From contig REBU01000030.1 in assembly GCA_007692585.1 (NCBI GenBank), positions 1 to 40,028 of the forward strand: 40,028 nucleotides of DNA, given 5' to 3'. The translations under genes and the position numbers were made by a program. The notes beneath the pieces were generated by a model. That model was not told where the DNA came from and searched no databases. It saw only the letters and a list, made by a program, of their open reading frames with translations. The DNA comes from Paracoccaceae bacterium (GTDB taxonomy: Bacteria > Pseudomonadota > Alphaproteobacteria > Rhodobacterales > Rhodobacteraceae). This document shows, in pieces, positions 8,568-16,589 of the stretch; positions within the stretch are counted from its first letter, which is position 1, and every line of letters begins with the position of its first letter.

Positions 8568-9110
8568 ATGGCAAAAAATACCGTGGCCCCGCTGCCGACC
8601 CGACGCACGCGCGGGTTTGAGGCGGCATCGAAATTGATGGAGCGCCAGATTCGCGCCGCCGGTGAGGCGCGCGGCTTTGCGGTTTCGCGCCTGCTGACGC
8701 ATTGGGTTGAAATAGCTGGTGCGGATATCGCGGCGCAATGCCGTCCTGTAAAGATCGGTTATGGCAAGGGCGGGCTGGGCGGCACGCTGACCTTGCTGAC
8801 TACAGGAGCTGCGGGGCCAATGCTGCAGATGCAACTGCCCGCGCTGCGCGAGAAGGTAAATGCGTGTTACGGCTATAATGCAATCGCGCGGATCATTCTG
8901 ACCCAGACAGCGCCCTTGGGTTTTGCCGAGGGCCAGGCGCAGTTCAGCCCGGCTCCCAAATGGTCTGCCCCTGCGCCTTCTCGCGAAATCGTGCAGGCCG
9001 CCAGCGCCTGCGCGGCCGGAATCGAGAACACATCCCTGCGCGCAGCCCTTGAAAAACTGGCCTGCAATGTTCTAACGAAAGCGCAGAGATCTAAAGGAAA
9101 CCATAGATGA
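8568..9110 (+). CDS. DciA-like DUF721 family protein
   Basis: Protein of 180 residues with an N-terminal DUF721 domain: GFEAASKLMERQIRAAGEARGFA, then LLTHWVEIAGADIAAQCRPV and a beta-strand region (GGTLTLLTTGAAGPMLQMQ). DUF721 includes DciA, the loader of the replicative helicase in bacteria lacking DnaC, so a DNA-replication role is plausible but inferred. The C-terminal 60 residues are low-complexity and probably disordered. I chose ATG 8568 because the conserved part begins soon after; ATG 8553, five codons upstream, is equally open. The stop overlaps the DsbA-like start as ATGA, so the pair is co-translated. It is divergent from mutY (about 100 bp gap). Confidence 0.85.
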   Translation: MAKNTVAPLPTRRTRGFEAASKLMERQIRAAGEARGFAVSRLLTHWVEIAGADIAAQCRPVKIGYGKGGLGGTLTLLTTGAAGPMLQMQLPALREKVNACYGYNAIARIILTQTAPLGFAEGQAQFSPAPKWSAPAPSREIVQAASACAAGIENTSLRAALEKLACNVLTKAQRSKGNHR

Positions 9111-9766
9111 AAAAGTATCTTCCGGCGATCATCCTCGCCGCTGTCGCAGCCGTCGGGGCCGGGTGGTATCTGACACAAGGAAGCCCAGCGGGCACGGATC
9201 AGTCTCTGTCCGTCGCGCAATCGGTGCCCGCCACTGAAATCCATCCGCTGGATATACCTCTGGGCAATCCTGACGCTTCTGTCGTCATGGTCGAGTTTTC
9301 GTCCTTCACATGTCCGCATTGCGCGACGTTCCACGCCAATGTCTTCCCGCAGATCAAGCAGGATTTCATAGATAACGGCGATATCCTCTATCTGAAGCGC
9401 GAGGTCTTCTTCGACAGGTTTGGCCTCTGGGCGGCGCTTGTCGCGCGCTGTGGCGGAACGGAGCGCTATCACGGGATTGTGGATCTGATCTATCAGACCC
9501 AGAGCACATGGGCTGGTTCCAGTGATCCATCGGTCGTCGCGACAAATCTGCGCCGCCTTGGCCGTCAGGCAGGACTTGATGAAGCAGAAGTAGAAGCCTG
9601 CCTCGCGGATGAACAAAAAGCCCTTGAGCTGACCGAGTTCTACCGCGTCAATGCCGAGACATACGGGATCAACTCGACGCCCAGTTTCGTGATCGACGGA
9701 CAACGCTACTCCAACATGGCTGCGGCCGATTTCACGCGTATCCTGAACGAAAAACTCGGGCGCTGA
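9107..9766 (+). CDS. DsbA-family thiol:disulfide protein, membrane-anchored or secreted
   Basis: A 219-residue thioredoxin-fold protein. Residues 1-23 form a signal peptide or single membrane anchor (KKYLPAIILAAVAAVGAGWYL). The active site is CPHC at residues 69-72 (SSFTCPHCATFH), the DsbA type, and the cis-proline loop is STPSFVI near residue 192. The helical insert between strands is normal for DsbA/BdbD relatives. It would act in the periplasm as a thiol oxidase or oxidoreductase. The ATG sits within the stop of the upstream DUF721 gene (4-bp overlap). The next gene follows after 5 bp, so a three-gene transcript is likely although the functions look unrelated. Confidence 0.92.
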   Translation: MKKYLPAIILAAVAAVGAGWYLTQGSPAGTDQSLSVAQSVPATEIHPLDIPLGNPDASVVMVEFSSFTCPHCATFHANVFPQIKQDFIDNGDILYLKREVFFDRFGLWAALVARCGGTERYHGIVDLIYQTQSTWAGSSDPSVVATNLRRLGRQAGLDEAEVEACLADEQKALELTEFYRVNAETYGINSTPSFVIDGQRYSNMAAADFTRILNEKLGR

Positions 9767-9771
9767 GCGCA

Positions 9772-10887
9772 GTGTCGGGGCCTCTGGAGGGTATTCGCGT
9801 CATTGAGCTGGCGCGCATTCTGGCGGGGCCCTGGGCCGGCCAGACCCTCGCGGATATGGGGGCTGAGGTGATCAAGGTCGAGGCCCCGCAGGGCGATGAC
9901 ACTCGCCGCTGGGGGCCCCCATTTGTCACACGCCCCGATGGAACCCGCGACGCGGCCTATTTCCATGCGACCAACCGCAACAAGACCTCGGTGACTGCGG
10001 ATTTCAGCACGGCTGAGGGTCAGCATAAACTGCGCGCCCTGATTGAGACAGCCGATATTCTGATCGAGAATTTCAAGGTCGGAGGACTTGCGAAATACGG
10101 ATTGGATTACGCGCATGTCTCGCGACTTAATCCGCGACTGATCTATTGCTCGATCACCGGCTTTGGCCAGACAGGCCCTTATGCGCATCGCGCGGGCTAT
10201 GATTACATCATTCAGGGCATGTCGGGGCTGATGTCCGTCACAGGGCCAGCAAATGGAGCGCCCCATAAGGTCGGTGTCGCGGTCACCGATATCGTGACGG
10301 GAATCTATGCCAGTTCGGCGATTCTTGCTGCGCTGCATGAACGCGCGCGCACTGGGCTTGGTCAGCATATCGACATGGCCCTGATGGATTGCGCAGTGGC
10401 CCTGATGGCCAATCAGGCGATGAACTATCTGGCAACCGGCGCGGCTCCGTCACGCCTGGGGAATTTCCATCCCAATCTCGCCCCTTATCAGACTGTCCCT
10501 TGCCGTGATGGGCACATCATTATCGCCACTGGGAACGATGCCCAGTATCGACGGCTCTGTGCTGTGCTGGGGCTCGATGCGCTCGCAGATCATGCTCACT
10601 ATGCCAACAATGCAGACCGGGTGGCGCGGCAGACTGAGCTGTCTGAACAGATCTGTGCGCAGACCCGCAACTGGACCTCGGCAGACCTGTTGCGCGCCTG
10701 CGAAGCCCAAGGCGTGCCAGCTGGGCCGATAAATGACATGCAGGCGGTGTTTGCCGATCCTCAGGTCCAGTCGCGCGAGCTTGCGCTGGATATGGATGGA
10801 ATCAAGGGCGTGCGCGGCCCCTGTCGCTTTTCGCGTTACCCCGTGCCCCCTTCCCGCCCGGCACCCGCGCTAGGCCAAGACGACTGA
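9772..10887 (+). CDS. Class III CoA-transferase (CaiB/BaiF family)
   Basis: Enzyme of 371 residues that would move CoA between carboxylic acids. The opening SGPLEGIRVIELARILAGPWAGQ is the classic family start; DMGAEVIKVEAP follows. The catalytic aspartate is expected at Asp173 in VGVAVTDIVTG. The C-terminal block FSRYPVPPSRPAPALGQDD also matches. The start codon is GTG 9772, five bases after the dsbA-like stop. The acyl substrate cannot be inferred; family members handle carnitine, formate/oxalate, succinate and others. It is convergent with the outer-membrane protein gene. Confidence 0.93.
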   Translation: MSGPLEGIRVIELARILAGPWAGQTLADMGAEVIKVEAPQGDDTRRWGPPFVTRPDGTRDAAYFHATNRNKTSVTADFSTAEGQHKLRALIETADILIENFKVGGLAKYGLDYAHVSRLNPRLIYCSITGFGQTGPYAHRAGYDYIIQGMSGLMSVTGPANGAPHKVGVAVTDIVTGIYASSAILAALHERARTGLGQHIDMALMDCAVALMANQAMNYLATGAAPSRLGNFHPNLAPYQTVPCRDGHIIIATGNDAQYRRLCAVLGLDALADHAHYANNADRVARQTELSEQICAQTRNWTSADLLRACEAQGVPAGPINDMQAVFADPQVQSRELALDMDGIKGVRGPCRFSRYPVPPSRPAPALGQDD

Positions 10888-10909
10888 CATCGCACCCCAA
10901 TAACAGAAA

Positions 10910-10939
10910 TTCCCCCGCAGACAGAGCCATGCGGAGGAA
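10910..10939. terminator. Bidirectional hairpin between convergent genes
   Basis: TTCCCCCGCA (10910-10919) pairs with TGCGGAGGAA (10930-10939) with one non-canonical position, giving a 10-bp stem and 10-base loop. Short A/T tracts flank both sides. It sits between the CoA-transferase stop and the outer-membrane protein stop, so it could end transcription from both directions. Confidence 0.5.
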
Positions 10940-10968
10940 AAATGACCAGCATTCTGCTGATCGGGTGT

Positions 10969-11589
10969 TCAGAACTTGAACGCCAGACCGACTGCGGCAC
11001 CCGTGGTGCGTGTGCGGTAGTCTGCACCACCGACATTATTGATTGCAGTGTAATTCACAGAACCACGCAGCATGATGTCATCAGTCAACATGTGATCGAG
11101 ACCCACGGCAACTGTGGCACCGGTCGATATCTCGGAGCCATCATCGCCTCTGGTACGCAGCATGCTGGGACCTGCTGCAACATAACCCAAGGTGCGCGCA
11201 TCTTGCGTCACGGGCATGCCCACGGACAGGAGCAGGGATGCACCGCCGCGAATGCGGTCCCCATTGGCGAAGCGCGGCGATCCGAACGGCGTAGGTGCCA
11301 AGATCGCCTCACCCCCGGCAACAAAATTGCCAAAGTCCCAGCGATAGCCAGCAAAAACCCCGCCTGCTGCTGCCGACCCCGAATCAGTCCCGCGGATATC
11401 CATGCGACCATAGCCGACCGAAGCACCGGCATAAGCGCCAGTCCAATTAAAGCGCGGGGCCGCGGCGGGCATCGGTGCCGGAACCGCGACAGGCGCTTCA
11501 GTCAGAGGTGCTGTCTTTGAAAATTCCCCCGCCGATACGCCTGTTGCGACACATGCGACAGCACAGGCTGTGGCCAAGAAACGTGTCAT
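10969..11589 (-). CDS. Outer-membrane beta-barrel protein (Omp25/OmpW-like)
   Basis: A 206-residue exported protein. Residues 1-20 (TRFLATACAVACVATGVSA) are a signal peptide with likely cleavage after VSA. A proline/alanine linker (APVAVPAPMPAAAP) leads to FNWTGAYAGASVGYG, the characteristic first strand of small alphaproteobacterial porin-like proteins. Alternating hydrophobic strands follow and the chain ends in phenylalanine (GLAFKF), the outer-membrane assembly signal. Length suggests an eight-stranded barrel. The ATG is preceded by AGGAGA. It is transcribed alone; a 182-bp gap to ptsH holds no gene that I can see. Confidence 0.85.
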   Translation of the reverse strand: MTRFLATACAVACVATGVSAGEFSKTAPLTEAPVAVPAPMPAAAPRFNWTGAYAGASVGYGRMDIRGTDSGSAAAGGVFAGYRWDFGNFVAGGEAILAPTPFGSPRFANGDRIRGGASLLLSVGMPVTQDARTLGYVAAGPSMLRTRGDDGSEISTGATVAVGLDHMLTDDIMLRGSVNYTAINNVGGADYRTRTTGAAVGLAFKF

Positions 11590-11771
11590 GATCTTCTCCT
11601 ATTTTCGCTTTTGACCCGCAAAATGCGCGTCGTGCATTGTTCAACCCGCAAGTGGACCGGAAGTTCCGATTGCGCGCTGGTAAACAAATAAACAATGCAG
11701 CGCGAAGAAGCTTCCCCACGCAATGTCACGATCCGTTGAAGTGGCGGAAAGTCACCGAGCGGCGCGCGTCG

Positions 11772-12041
11772 TCACATGCCCTCGCCAAAACGATCGGCAA
11801 TCAGCGATGTCAGCGCCTGCGCGAGTTCGGCATGTTGCGCCCCCGATGTCCTGACTTGAATGGACGTGCCTCGCGATGCCGCGAGCATCAGCAGACCCAT
11901 GATGGAATCGCCCGGCACGCTCATGCCGTCCTTCATCACCTCTGCACGCGCGTCATGGGCTTCCACCACCTCTACGAATTTCGCTGAGGCCCGCGCATGC
12001 AGCCCTTTTTCGTTAATGATTTCCAATTCAATTTCCGTCAT
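11772..12041 (-). CDS. ptsH: HPr phosphocarrier protein of the PTS
   Basis: 89-residue HPr. The active-site histidine is exactly His15 (NEKGLHARASAKF), and the regulatory Ser region reads VPGDSIMGLLMLAA, matching the HprK-target Ser46 zone. I start at ATG 12041; the frame stays open to an upstream TTG two codons earlier. It is the last gene of the chvI-chvG-hprK-rapZ-EIIA-ptsH run, 27 bp after the EIIA stop. With no sugar-specific EIIBC gene nearby it is probably part of a regulatory rather than transport PTS; enzyme I is not in the window. Confidence 0.96.
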   Translation of the reverse strand: MTEIELEIINEKGLHARASAKFVEVVEAHDARAEVMKDGMSVPGDSIMGLLMLAASRGTSIQVRTSGAQHAELAQALTSLIADRFGEGM

Positions 12042-12068
12042 GTCCAAAACCAGTTCTGCAACGCTTTC

Positions 12069-12458
12069 TCACCGCCCGATCTCGATGGAATTGATATATT
12101 TGCGACCCGCCTCCAATGCGGCGGCTGTAGCGGCGCTCAACCCGAGATTGCGCGATTTGGCGAGCTTGATCAACATCGGCAAATTCGCCCCATAAAGTAT
12201 GCAGCGTTCCGGGCCTGTACAGGCAGGCAAGGACAGGTTTGACGGCGATCCACCGAACATATCGGTAACCACCACCACACCGTCGCCCGCGTCAACAGCA
12301 TCTGCGGCGGCCGAGATCTCTGCTGTCTTTGCTTGTCGGTCATGGTCATATTCAATCGAGATTGCCGCGATTCCAGTCTGTTTGCCGATCACATGTTCAA
12401 TCGCTGCGAGATACTCGCGGGCGAGGCCTCCATGCGCGACAATGACGATCCCGATCAC
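12069..12458 (-). CDS. PTS EIIA component, mannose/fructose (ManX) type
   Basis: 129-residue EIIA of the mannose fold. The phosphorylated histidine is His9 in IGIVIVAHGGLA, and VVVVTDMFGGSPSNLS is the conserved active-site loop. In alphaproteobacteria such orphan EIIA proteins accept phosphate from HPr and act as regulators, including on ChvG/ChvI-type sensors in some species (established for relatives; inferred here). It starts 8 bp after the rapZ stop and is followed by ptsH. Confidence 0.94.
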   Translation of the reverse strand: MIGIVIVAHGGLAREYLAAIEHVIGKQTGIAAISIEYDHDRQAKTAEISAAADAVDAGDGVVVVTDMFGGSPSNLSLPACTGPERCILYGANLPMLIKLAKSRNLGLSAATAAALEAGRKYINSIEIGR

Positions 12459-12466
12459 GAGCTGAC

Positions 12467-13375
12467 CTATTCGTGTTTCTGAGCCGCTTCATGTGCGGCG
12501 ATCCGTTCCAGTTCCCTGTGTCGTTTAGACACCTGCCACCCTGCCTGTGCAAGGGCATTTGCCAGTTTATCTGTCGTCGCGACAGACCTATGTTGCCCCC
12601 CGGTACAGCCAAACCCGATTGAAAGCTGCGCTTTCCCTTCAAGCGCGTATTCGGGCAGGAGCATTTCAACCAACCCAAACACACGGTCGAAAAATTCAGT
12701 GAAGCGCGGATCTTGAGTGACGTGGTCGGAAACCGCGCGGTCGCGTCCATCAAGTTTGCGCAACTCGGGTGACCAATGTGGATTACTCAGAAAGCGGCAA
12801 TCGAAAACCAGATCCACTCCCACAGGAATTCCGCGACGATAAGAAAACGAGACAACGTTGACATGCATCACACCGCTGGTCTCGGTCGCAAACTGCGCCC
12901 TGATCCGGTCACGCAGATCATGCGGCGTCATCCCCTCCGTCTCGATCAGGATATCGGCGCGCAACCGGACCGGCCGCAGCAGACGCGCTTCGAGCTCAAT
13001 GCCCACCCGCGCCTGATCATCAGGGCTGAGCGGATGGCGACGCCGTGTCTCCGAATACCGCCGGATCAGCGTGCTTGCAGAACAGTCAAGATAAACAAGA
13101 TCAAAATCAAATCGAGGCGAGGCTGAAAGGGTTTCCACCAATGTCAGCAGCGCATTGACAGAGAAATCGCGATTGCGTGGATCCAGCACCAGGGCAAGTG
13201 GCCGTTCTAGAGGTGCTGCGATCAGCGGCGCAACGAGCGAAATCGGCATATTATCGATCGCTTCAAATCCGAGATCCTCGAAAACCTTGAGCGCGGTGCT
13301 GCGCCCTGCCCCCGAAGGCCCCGTCAGCAACACCAACCGCGCGGCGGGGTCATGTTCGGGACTAATTGCCTCCAT
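12467..13375 (-). CDS. rapZ: RapZ/YvcJ-family P-loop RNase adapter / nucleotide-binding protein
   Basis: 302-residue protein. The Walker A motif LLTGPSGAGRST is near the N-terminus, and the Walker-B-like VYLDCSASTLIRRYSETRRRHPL follows. The C-terminal RapZ domain contains VSFSYRRGIPVGVDLVFDCRFLSNP and the signature IGFGCTGGQHRSV. In E. coli RapZ controls GlmS through small RNAs; in other bacteria the target is unknown. Start ATG 13375 lies inside the end of hprK (14-bp overlap) with AGGATGAG upstream; ATG 13384 is an alternative. Its place between HprK and EIIA links it to the regulatory PTS. Confidence 0.94.
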   Translation of the reverse strand: MEAISPEHDPAARLVLLTGPSGAGRSTALKVFEDLGFEAIDNMPISLVAPLIAAPLERPLALVLDPRNRDFSVNALLTLVETLSASPRFDFDLVYLDCSASTLIRRYSETRRRHPLSPDDQARVGIELEARLLRPVRLRADILIETEGMTPHDLRDRIRAQFATETSGVMHVNVVSFSYRRGIPVGVDLVFDCRFLSNPHWSPELRKLDGRDRAVSDHVTQDPRFTEFFDRVFGLVEMLLPEYALEGKAQLSIGFGCTGGQHRSVATTDKLANALAQAGWQVSKRHRELERIAAHEAAQKHE

Positions 13376-13829
13376 GCATCTCATCCTGCATCCAGTTTCG
13401 TCCCATGACATAGTGCCTGAGGCCCAAAGCGAAAATGCGCGAGGGGCTGCGACGTAATTTTGTGATCAAAACCCCGAGGAACTGGGCCTGATGTCGATAT
13501 GGCAGCCGCTCGGTTTCCTGCTCGGCCAGATCGACGACGAGCACCAGGTCCACATCCGTAATCGGCGCGGCGCGCAACAGTCCGAGCCCGCGCAGCTCGA
13601 TAAGTCCACGCAACCGGGCGGGCGCGCGCAACCGCAGCCCCGCTCTATGCGTATAAATCTCGGTCTGGTCATCAGCGACCAGTCGCGCGCCCAAAGCGAT
13701 GAGTTCGAGTGCCAGTTCCGACTTGCCCGACCCAGATGGGCCGAGGATCAGCACCCCCACCCAGTCTTCGCCTGTGTCGAAAGCGACCGCAGAGCCGTGC
13801 ACCAGCTCCGCATCGGGCGCATGGCTCAT
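13362..13829 (-). CDS. hprK: HPr kinase/phosphorylase, short alphaproteobacterial form
   Basis: 155-residue protein with only the C-terminal kinase domain: P-loop LILGPSGSGKSELALELI (GPSGSGKS at 30-37), LVADDQTEIY, and the IELRGLGLL region that in full-length HprK forms the HPr-interacting signature. Gram-positive HprK is about 310 residues, so the N-terminal regulatory domain is absent; this is the usual form in alphaproteobacteria. It would phosphorylate the regulatory serine of the HPr encoded three genes on. Its ATG overlaps the chvG stop as ATGA, and its 3' end overlaps rapZ. Confidence 0.94.
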   Translation of the reverse strand: MSHAPDAELVHGSAVAFDTGEDWVGVLILGPSGSGKSELALELIALGARLVADDQTEIYTHRAGLRLRAPARLRGLIELRGLGLLRAAPITDVDLVLVVDLAEQETERLPYRHQAQFLGVLITKLRRSPSRIFALGLRHYVMGRNWMQDEMHGGN

Positions 13830-15523
13830 AAGGGCAGGCCCACGACAAAGCGCGCCCCGAGCGGCGGGCTGTCAGGATCGGTATCGTTGGGGCGTATGTT
13901 TTCGGCCCAGATCACACCTTGATGCGCTTCGATGATCTGTTTGGAAATGGCCAAACCCAGGCCGGAATGATTGCCGAACTGCTGGACCGGCCGCTCAGAG
14001 TAAAAGCGCTTGAAAACCTTCTTGAGCGCATTGTCAGGAATACCCGGCCCGGTGTCTTCCACGACCACCAACACCCGGTCATGACGCTGGCGTGCCCAGA
14101 CCCGAACAGCATCGCCGTCTTCGCAAAAGGAAATCGCATTGGTGATGAGATTTACAAAAACCTGCGCCAGACGCCCTTCCAGCCCGGTGACGATAATCTT
14201 GTCTTCAGGCAGAATCTTGATGAATTCGACGCCTTTCTCGCGCGCTTCCTGCGACAGGTGCTGGCACAGATTATTGAGCAGCAAGACGAGATCGAAATCC
14301 TCCTGTTCCTCCTTGACCAACTCCGCATCAAGTCGCGATGCATTCGAGGTGTCCGACACCAGTCTGTCAAGCCTGCGGACATCATGTTCGATCACTTCAA
14401 GCAGGCGTTGTATCTGATCCTCGCGCTTGGCCATGCGCAAGCTACCGACCGCCGATCGCAAAGAGGCCAGCGGGTTTTTGATTTCATGCGCTACATCGGC
14501 CGCAAATTGTTCATTGGCTTCGACGCGATCATAAAGCGCGCTGACAATACCACGCATGGCGCGCGACAGATCGCCGATTTCATCTGGCCGCCCCGAAAGG
14601 TCCGGGATACGAACCCGCGCCCCTGGTTGATTCTTGCGCGCGTCGCGCCTCTTGCCAAGTTCGGCGGCCATCGCTAGATCGGCCAGTGGGTTTGCAATGG
14701 TCGAAGCCAGCACGAAACTCAGCCCCAGCGAAACCAGCACCGCGATCAGAAAGAATTGATAGATCTGCTCGCGCTCCTGCCGCATCAACACAGCCGTGTC
14801 ATTTGACGCCCGTCGCAAAAACACAGCGCCTGCGAACTGATCCCCTGTCATCACGGGCGCACTCGCGGCCAGCCACATCTCGTCCGTGCCTGCGCCAAAA
14901 GTATAACTCGCTGTCGAGCCCAGCTGATTGCGAACAAACATCTCTTGCGCGATATCTTCGAAACTGCGCCCGACTTCCTCGCCGCGGTCAATCGGGATCA
15001 TCGAGGTCATCGCCGTCCAGATCGCCGTCAGAACGTTGCTGATGGGCGTACCGCGCTGTTTGACAAGTTGCGATGTATCAGGGGCAGAGCCGCGAAATTG
15101 CTGCACGGGCACACCCGTCTGGTCCAGCAGCATGATTTCAAAACGTTCATTGATCGCGACATCGACCGAGAGCACGCGGTGCAGGTTTTCGGATTGACCG
15201 TTGCCCGCCAACGCCGCCAGAATTTGCACATTGGCGCCAAGGGTTTCTTCTTGCTGGCGTAGAAAAGAATCGCGAACCGGATTGGTGAACAGGATGCCAA
15301 CAATGAGCAGTACCAGCGCCACGAGATTGAACAAGGCGATCTTGCGGGCGAGAGGGGAGTTCGAGATACTGCGGAAGCCACGCCTTGCGCGCGAAGCGCG
15401 CACTTCGTTTTCGACCGCATCCCCCGGCCCGACCCAGTCATCCCCCAGAACGATATCCGTCCTTGACGCTACTGACTCCGTGCGCACCCTCACACCCGCT
15501 CGATCTCGATGGGGCCCGCCCAC
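13826..15523 (-). CDS. chvG: ChvG-type sensor histidine kinase
   Basis: Membrane sensor of about 565 residues. The first membrane helix is at about 62-80 (ALFNLVALVLLIVGILF), followed by a periplasmic domain to about 255 and a second helix at about 257-276. A HAMP region reaches to about 335. The H-box FAADVAHEIKNPLASLRS places the phospho-acceptor at His346. N-box LAQVFVNLITNAISF and G-boxes DTGPGIP and SGLGLAISKQI complete the ATPase domain. The N-terminus is uncertain: GTG 15523 is the longest form, and GTG codons a few residues in are possible. ChvG homologues sense acidity or envelope stress. It starts 12 bp after chvI and overlaps hprK by 4 bp. Confidence 0.95.
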   Translation of the reverse strand: MGGPHRDRAGVRVRTESVASRTDIVLGDDWVGPGDAVENEVRASRARRGFRSISNSPLARKIALFNLVALVLLIVGILFTNPVRDSFLRQQEETLGANVQILAALAGNGQSENLHRVLSVDVAINERFEIMLLDQTGVPVQQFRGSAPDTSQLVKQRGTPISNVLTAIWTAMTSMIPIDRGEEVGRSFEDIAQEMFVRNQLGSTASYTFGAGTDEMWLAASAPVMTGDQFAGAVFLRRASNDTAVLMRQEREQIYQFFLIAVLVSLGLSFVLASTIANPLADLAMAAELGKRRDARKNQPGARVRIPDLSGRPDEIGDLSRAMRGIVSALYDRVEANEQFAADVAHEIKNPLASLRSAVGSLRMAKREDQIQRLLEVIEHDVRRLDRLVSDTSNASRLDAELVKEEQEDFDLVLLLNNLCQHLSQEAREKGVEFIKILPEDKIIVTGLEGRLAQVFVNLITNAISFCEDGDAVRVWARQRHDRVLVVVEDTGPGIPDNALKKVFKRFYSERPVQQFGNHSGLGLAISKQIIEAHQGVIWAENIRPNDTDPDSPPLGARFVVGLPL

Positions 15524-15535
15524 ATCGCGCGTAAC

Positions 15536-16234
15536 TTACGCTTCGTTATATTTGTAGCCGATCCCATAAAGCGTTTCGATTGATGAAAATTCCTCGTCAA
15601 CGCTGCGCATCTTCTTGCGCAGGCGCTTGATATGGCTGTCAATCGTCCTGTCATCGACATAGACCTGATCCTCATAGGCCACGTCCATCAACTGGTCACG
15701 CGATTTTACCACGCCGGGACGCTGCGCTAGCGCCTGCAGAAGAAGGAACTCCGTCACTGTCAGGGTGACGTCTTGCCCTTTCCATTTCACCTGATGGCGC
15801 AGAGGGTCCATTTCGAGCTGCCCCCGCACCAAGACCTTGGATTCTTCCGACGCGTCCGGACCTGCATCAAGCGCCTGTTTGCGCCGCAACAGCGCACGAA
15901 TGCGTTCCACCAGCAGACGCTGCGAGAATGGCTTCTTGACATAATCATCGGCCCCCATGCGCAGACCGAGCACTTCGTCGATCTCGTCATCCTTCGAGGT
16001 CAGAAAAATGATTGGCATCTGCGTTTTCTGGCGCAGGCGCTGCAGCAGTTCCATCCCGTCCATCCGCGGCATTTTCATGTCCAGAACCGCCATATCGGGC
16101 ATTTTCCGGTTGAATGCGTCCAGTGCCGCCTGACCATCATTATAGGTCTCGACGTCAAATCCCTCTGCCTCAAGACAAATTGATACGGATGTAAGAATAT
16201 TACGGTCGTCATCGACCAAAGCGATTAGTGACAT
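15536..16234 (-). CDS. chvI: ChvI-type OmpR-family response regulator
   Basis: 232-residue regulator. The receiver domain carries the acidic cluster VDDD at residues 7-10, phospho-acceptor Asp52 ([12 protein letters not shown]), the conserved Thr/Ser in FLTSKDDE and Lys in YVKKPF. The C-terminal winged helix contains [19 protein letters not shown] and [16 protein letters not shown], ending [10 protein letters not shown]. In rhizobia ChvI controls envelope, motility and carbon genes and affects pckA. Here it heads the six-gene operon and is divergent from pckA across 355 bp. Confidence 0.96.
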   Translation of the reverse strand: MSLIALVDDDRNILTSVSICLEAEGFDVETYNDGQAALDAFNRKMPDMAVLDMKMPRMDGMELLQRLRQKTQMPIIFLTSKDDEIDEVLGLRMGADDYVKKPFSQRLLVERIRALLRRKQALDAGPDASEESKVLVRGQLEMDPLRHQVKWKGQDVTLTVTEFLLLQALAQRPGVVKSRDQLMDVAYEDQVYVDDRTIDSHIKRLRKKMRSVDEEFSSIETLYGIGYKYNEA

Positions 16235-16589
16235 CTGCCTGCCCTTCCGATTACTGCTCTACATGGCATTTTTTTTGCCTTAATTTTGACATAGAATTAC
16301 CCAAACTGTACCCCTCCGCAACAAAATAACACCGTCCTTGCTCGGCAGCAGATGATTCTGCAGTGTCGTGCGTGCCAAATGGCAACAGTCACATTGCACA
16401 ACTATTCCTTTATGTTGCGCTAACGTCCGCTTGGTTGCGCTAACTTGCAAAAACCAGCCTAGGATTTCTTGCAGCCGTGATGCTATACGGCGCAGATATC
16501 TTAACGGCAGAATGTCGGTCGCAGTCCGCAACGCCCGCACAGGCGATCAAACCCAACACCCCGAATACGCGCCAGATGGAGCAGTCACG
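16235..16589. other. chvI-pckA divergent intergenic region
   Basis: 355 bp without a convincing gene. It contains a consensus TTGACA (16286-16291, plus strand) without a good -10 box at the usual distance, a small GGCA-T8-TGCC inverted repeat (16266-16280), and the tandem repeat described separately. The frame of pckA stays open upstream to 16368, but the conserved protein begins at 16590, so this part is more likely leader. Confidence 0.5.
16414..16444 (+). promoter_or_regulatory. Tandem 11-bp direct repeat upstream of pckA (candidate operator)
   Basis: GTTGCGCTAAC occurs perfectly at 16414-16424 and again at 16434-16444, a 20-bp period that puts both copies on the same helical face. It lies about 145 bp upstream of the pckA start. 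OmpR-family regulators such as ChvI often use direct repeats, and the half-sequence is also close to LacI-family TGTTAGCGCTAACA-like sites. The binding protein is therefore undecided. Confidence 0.5.

Noticed and set aside
10942-11520. Plus-strand open frame opposite the outer-membrane protein gene
   Set aside because: The minus strand has a signal peptide, barrel pattern and C-terminal Phe; the plus strand product has none of these.
16286-16314. Consensus TTGACA as a pckA promoter
   Set aside because: The matching -10 position reads TACCCC, and the pckA start is almost 300 bp away; kept only as a note.
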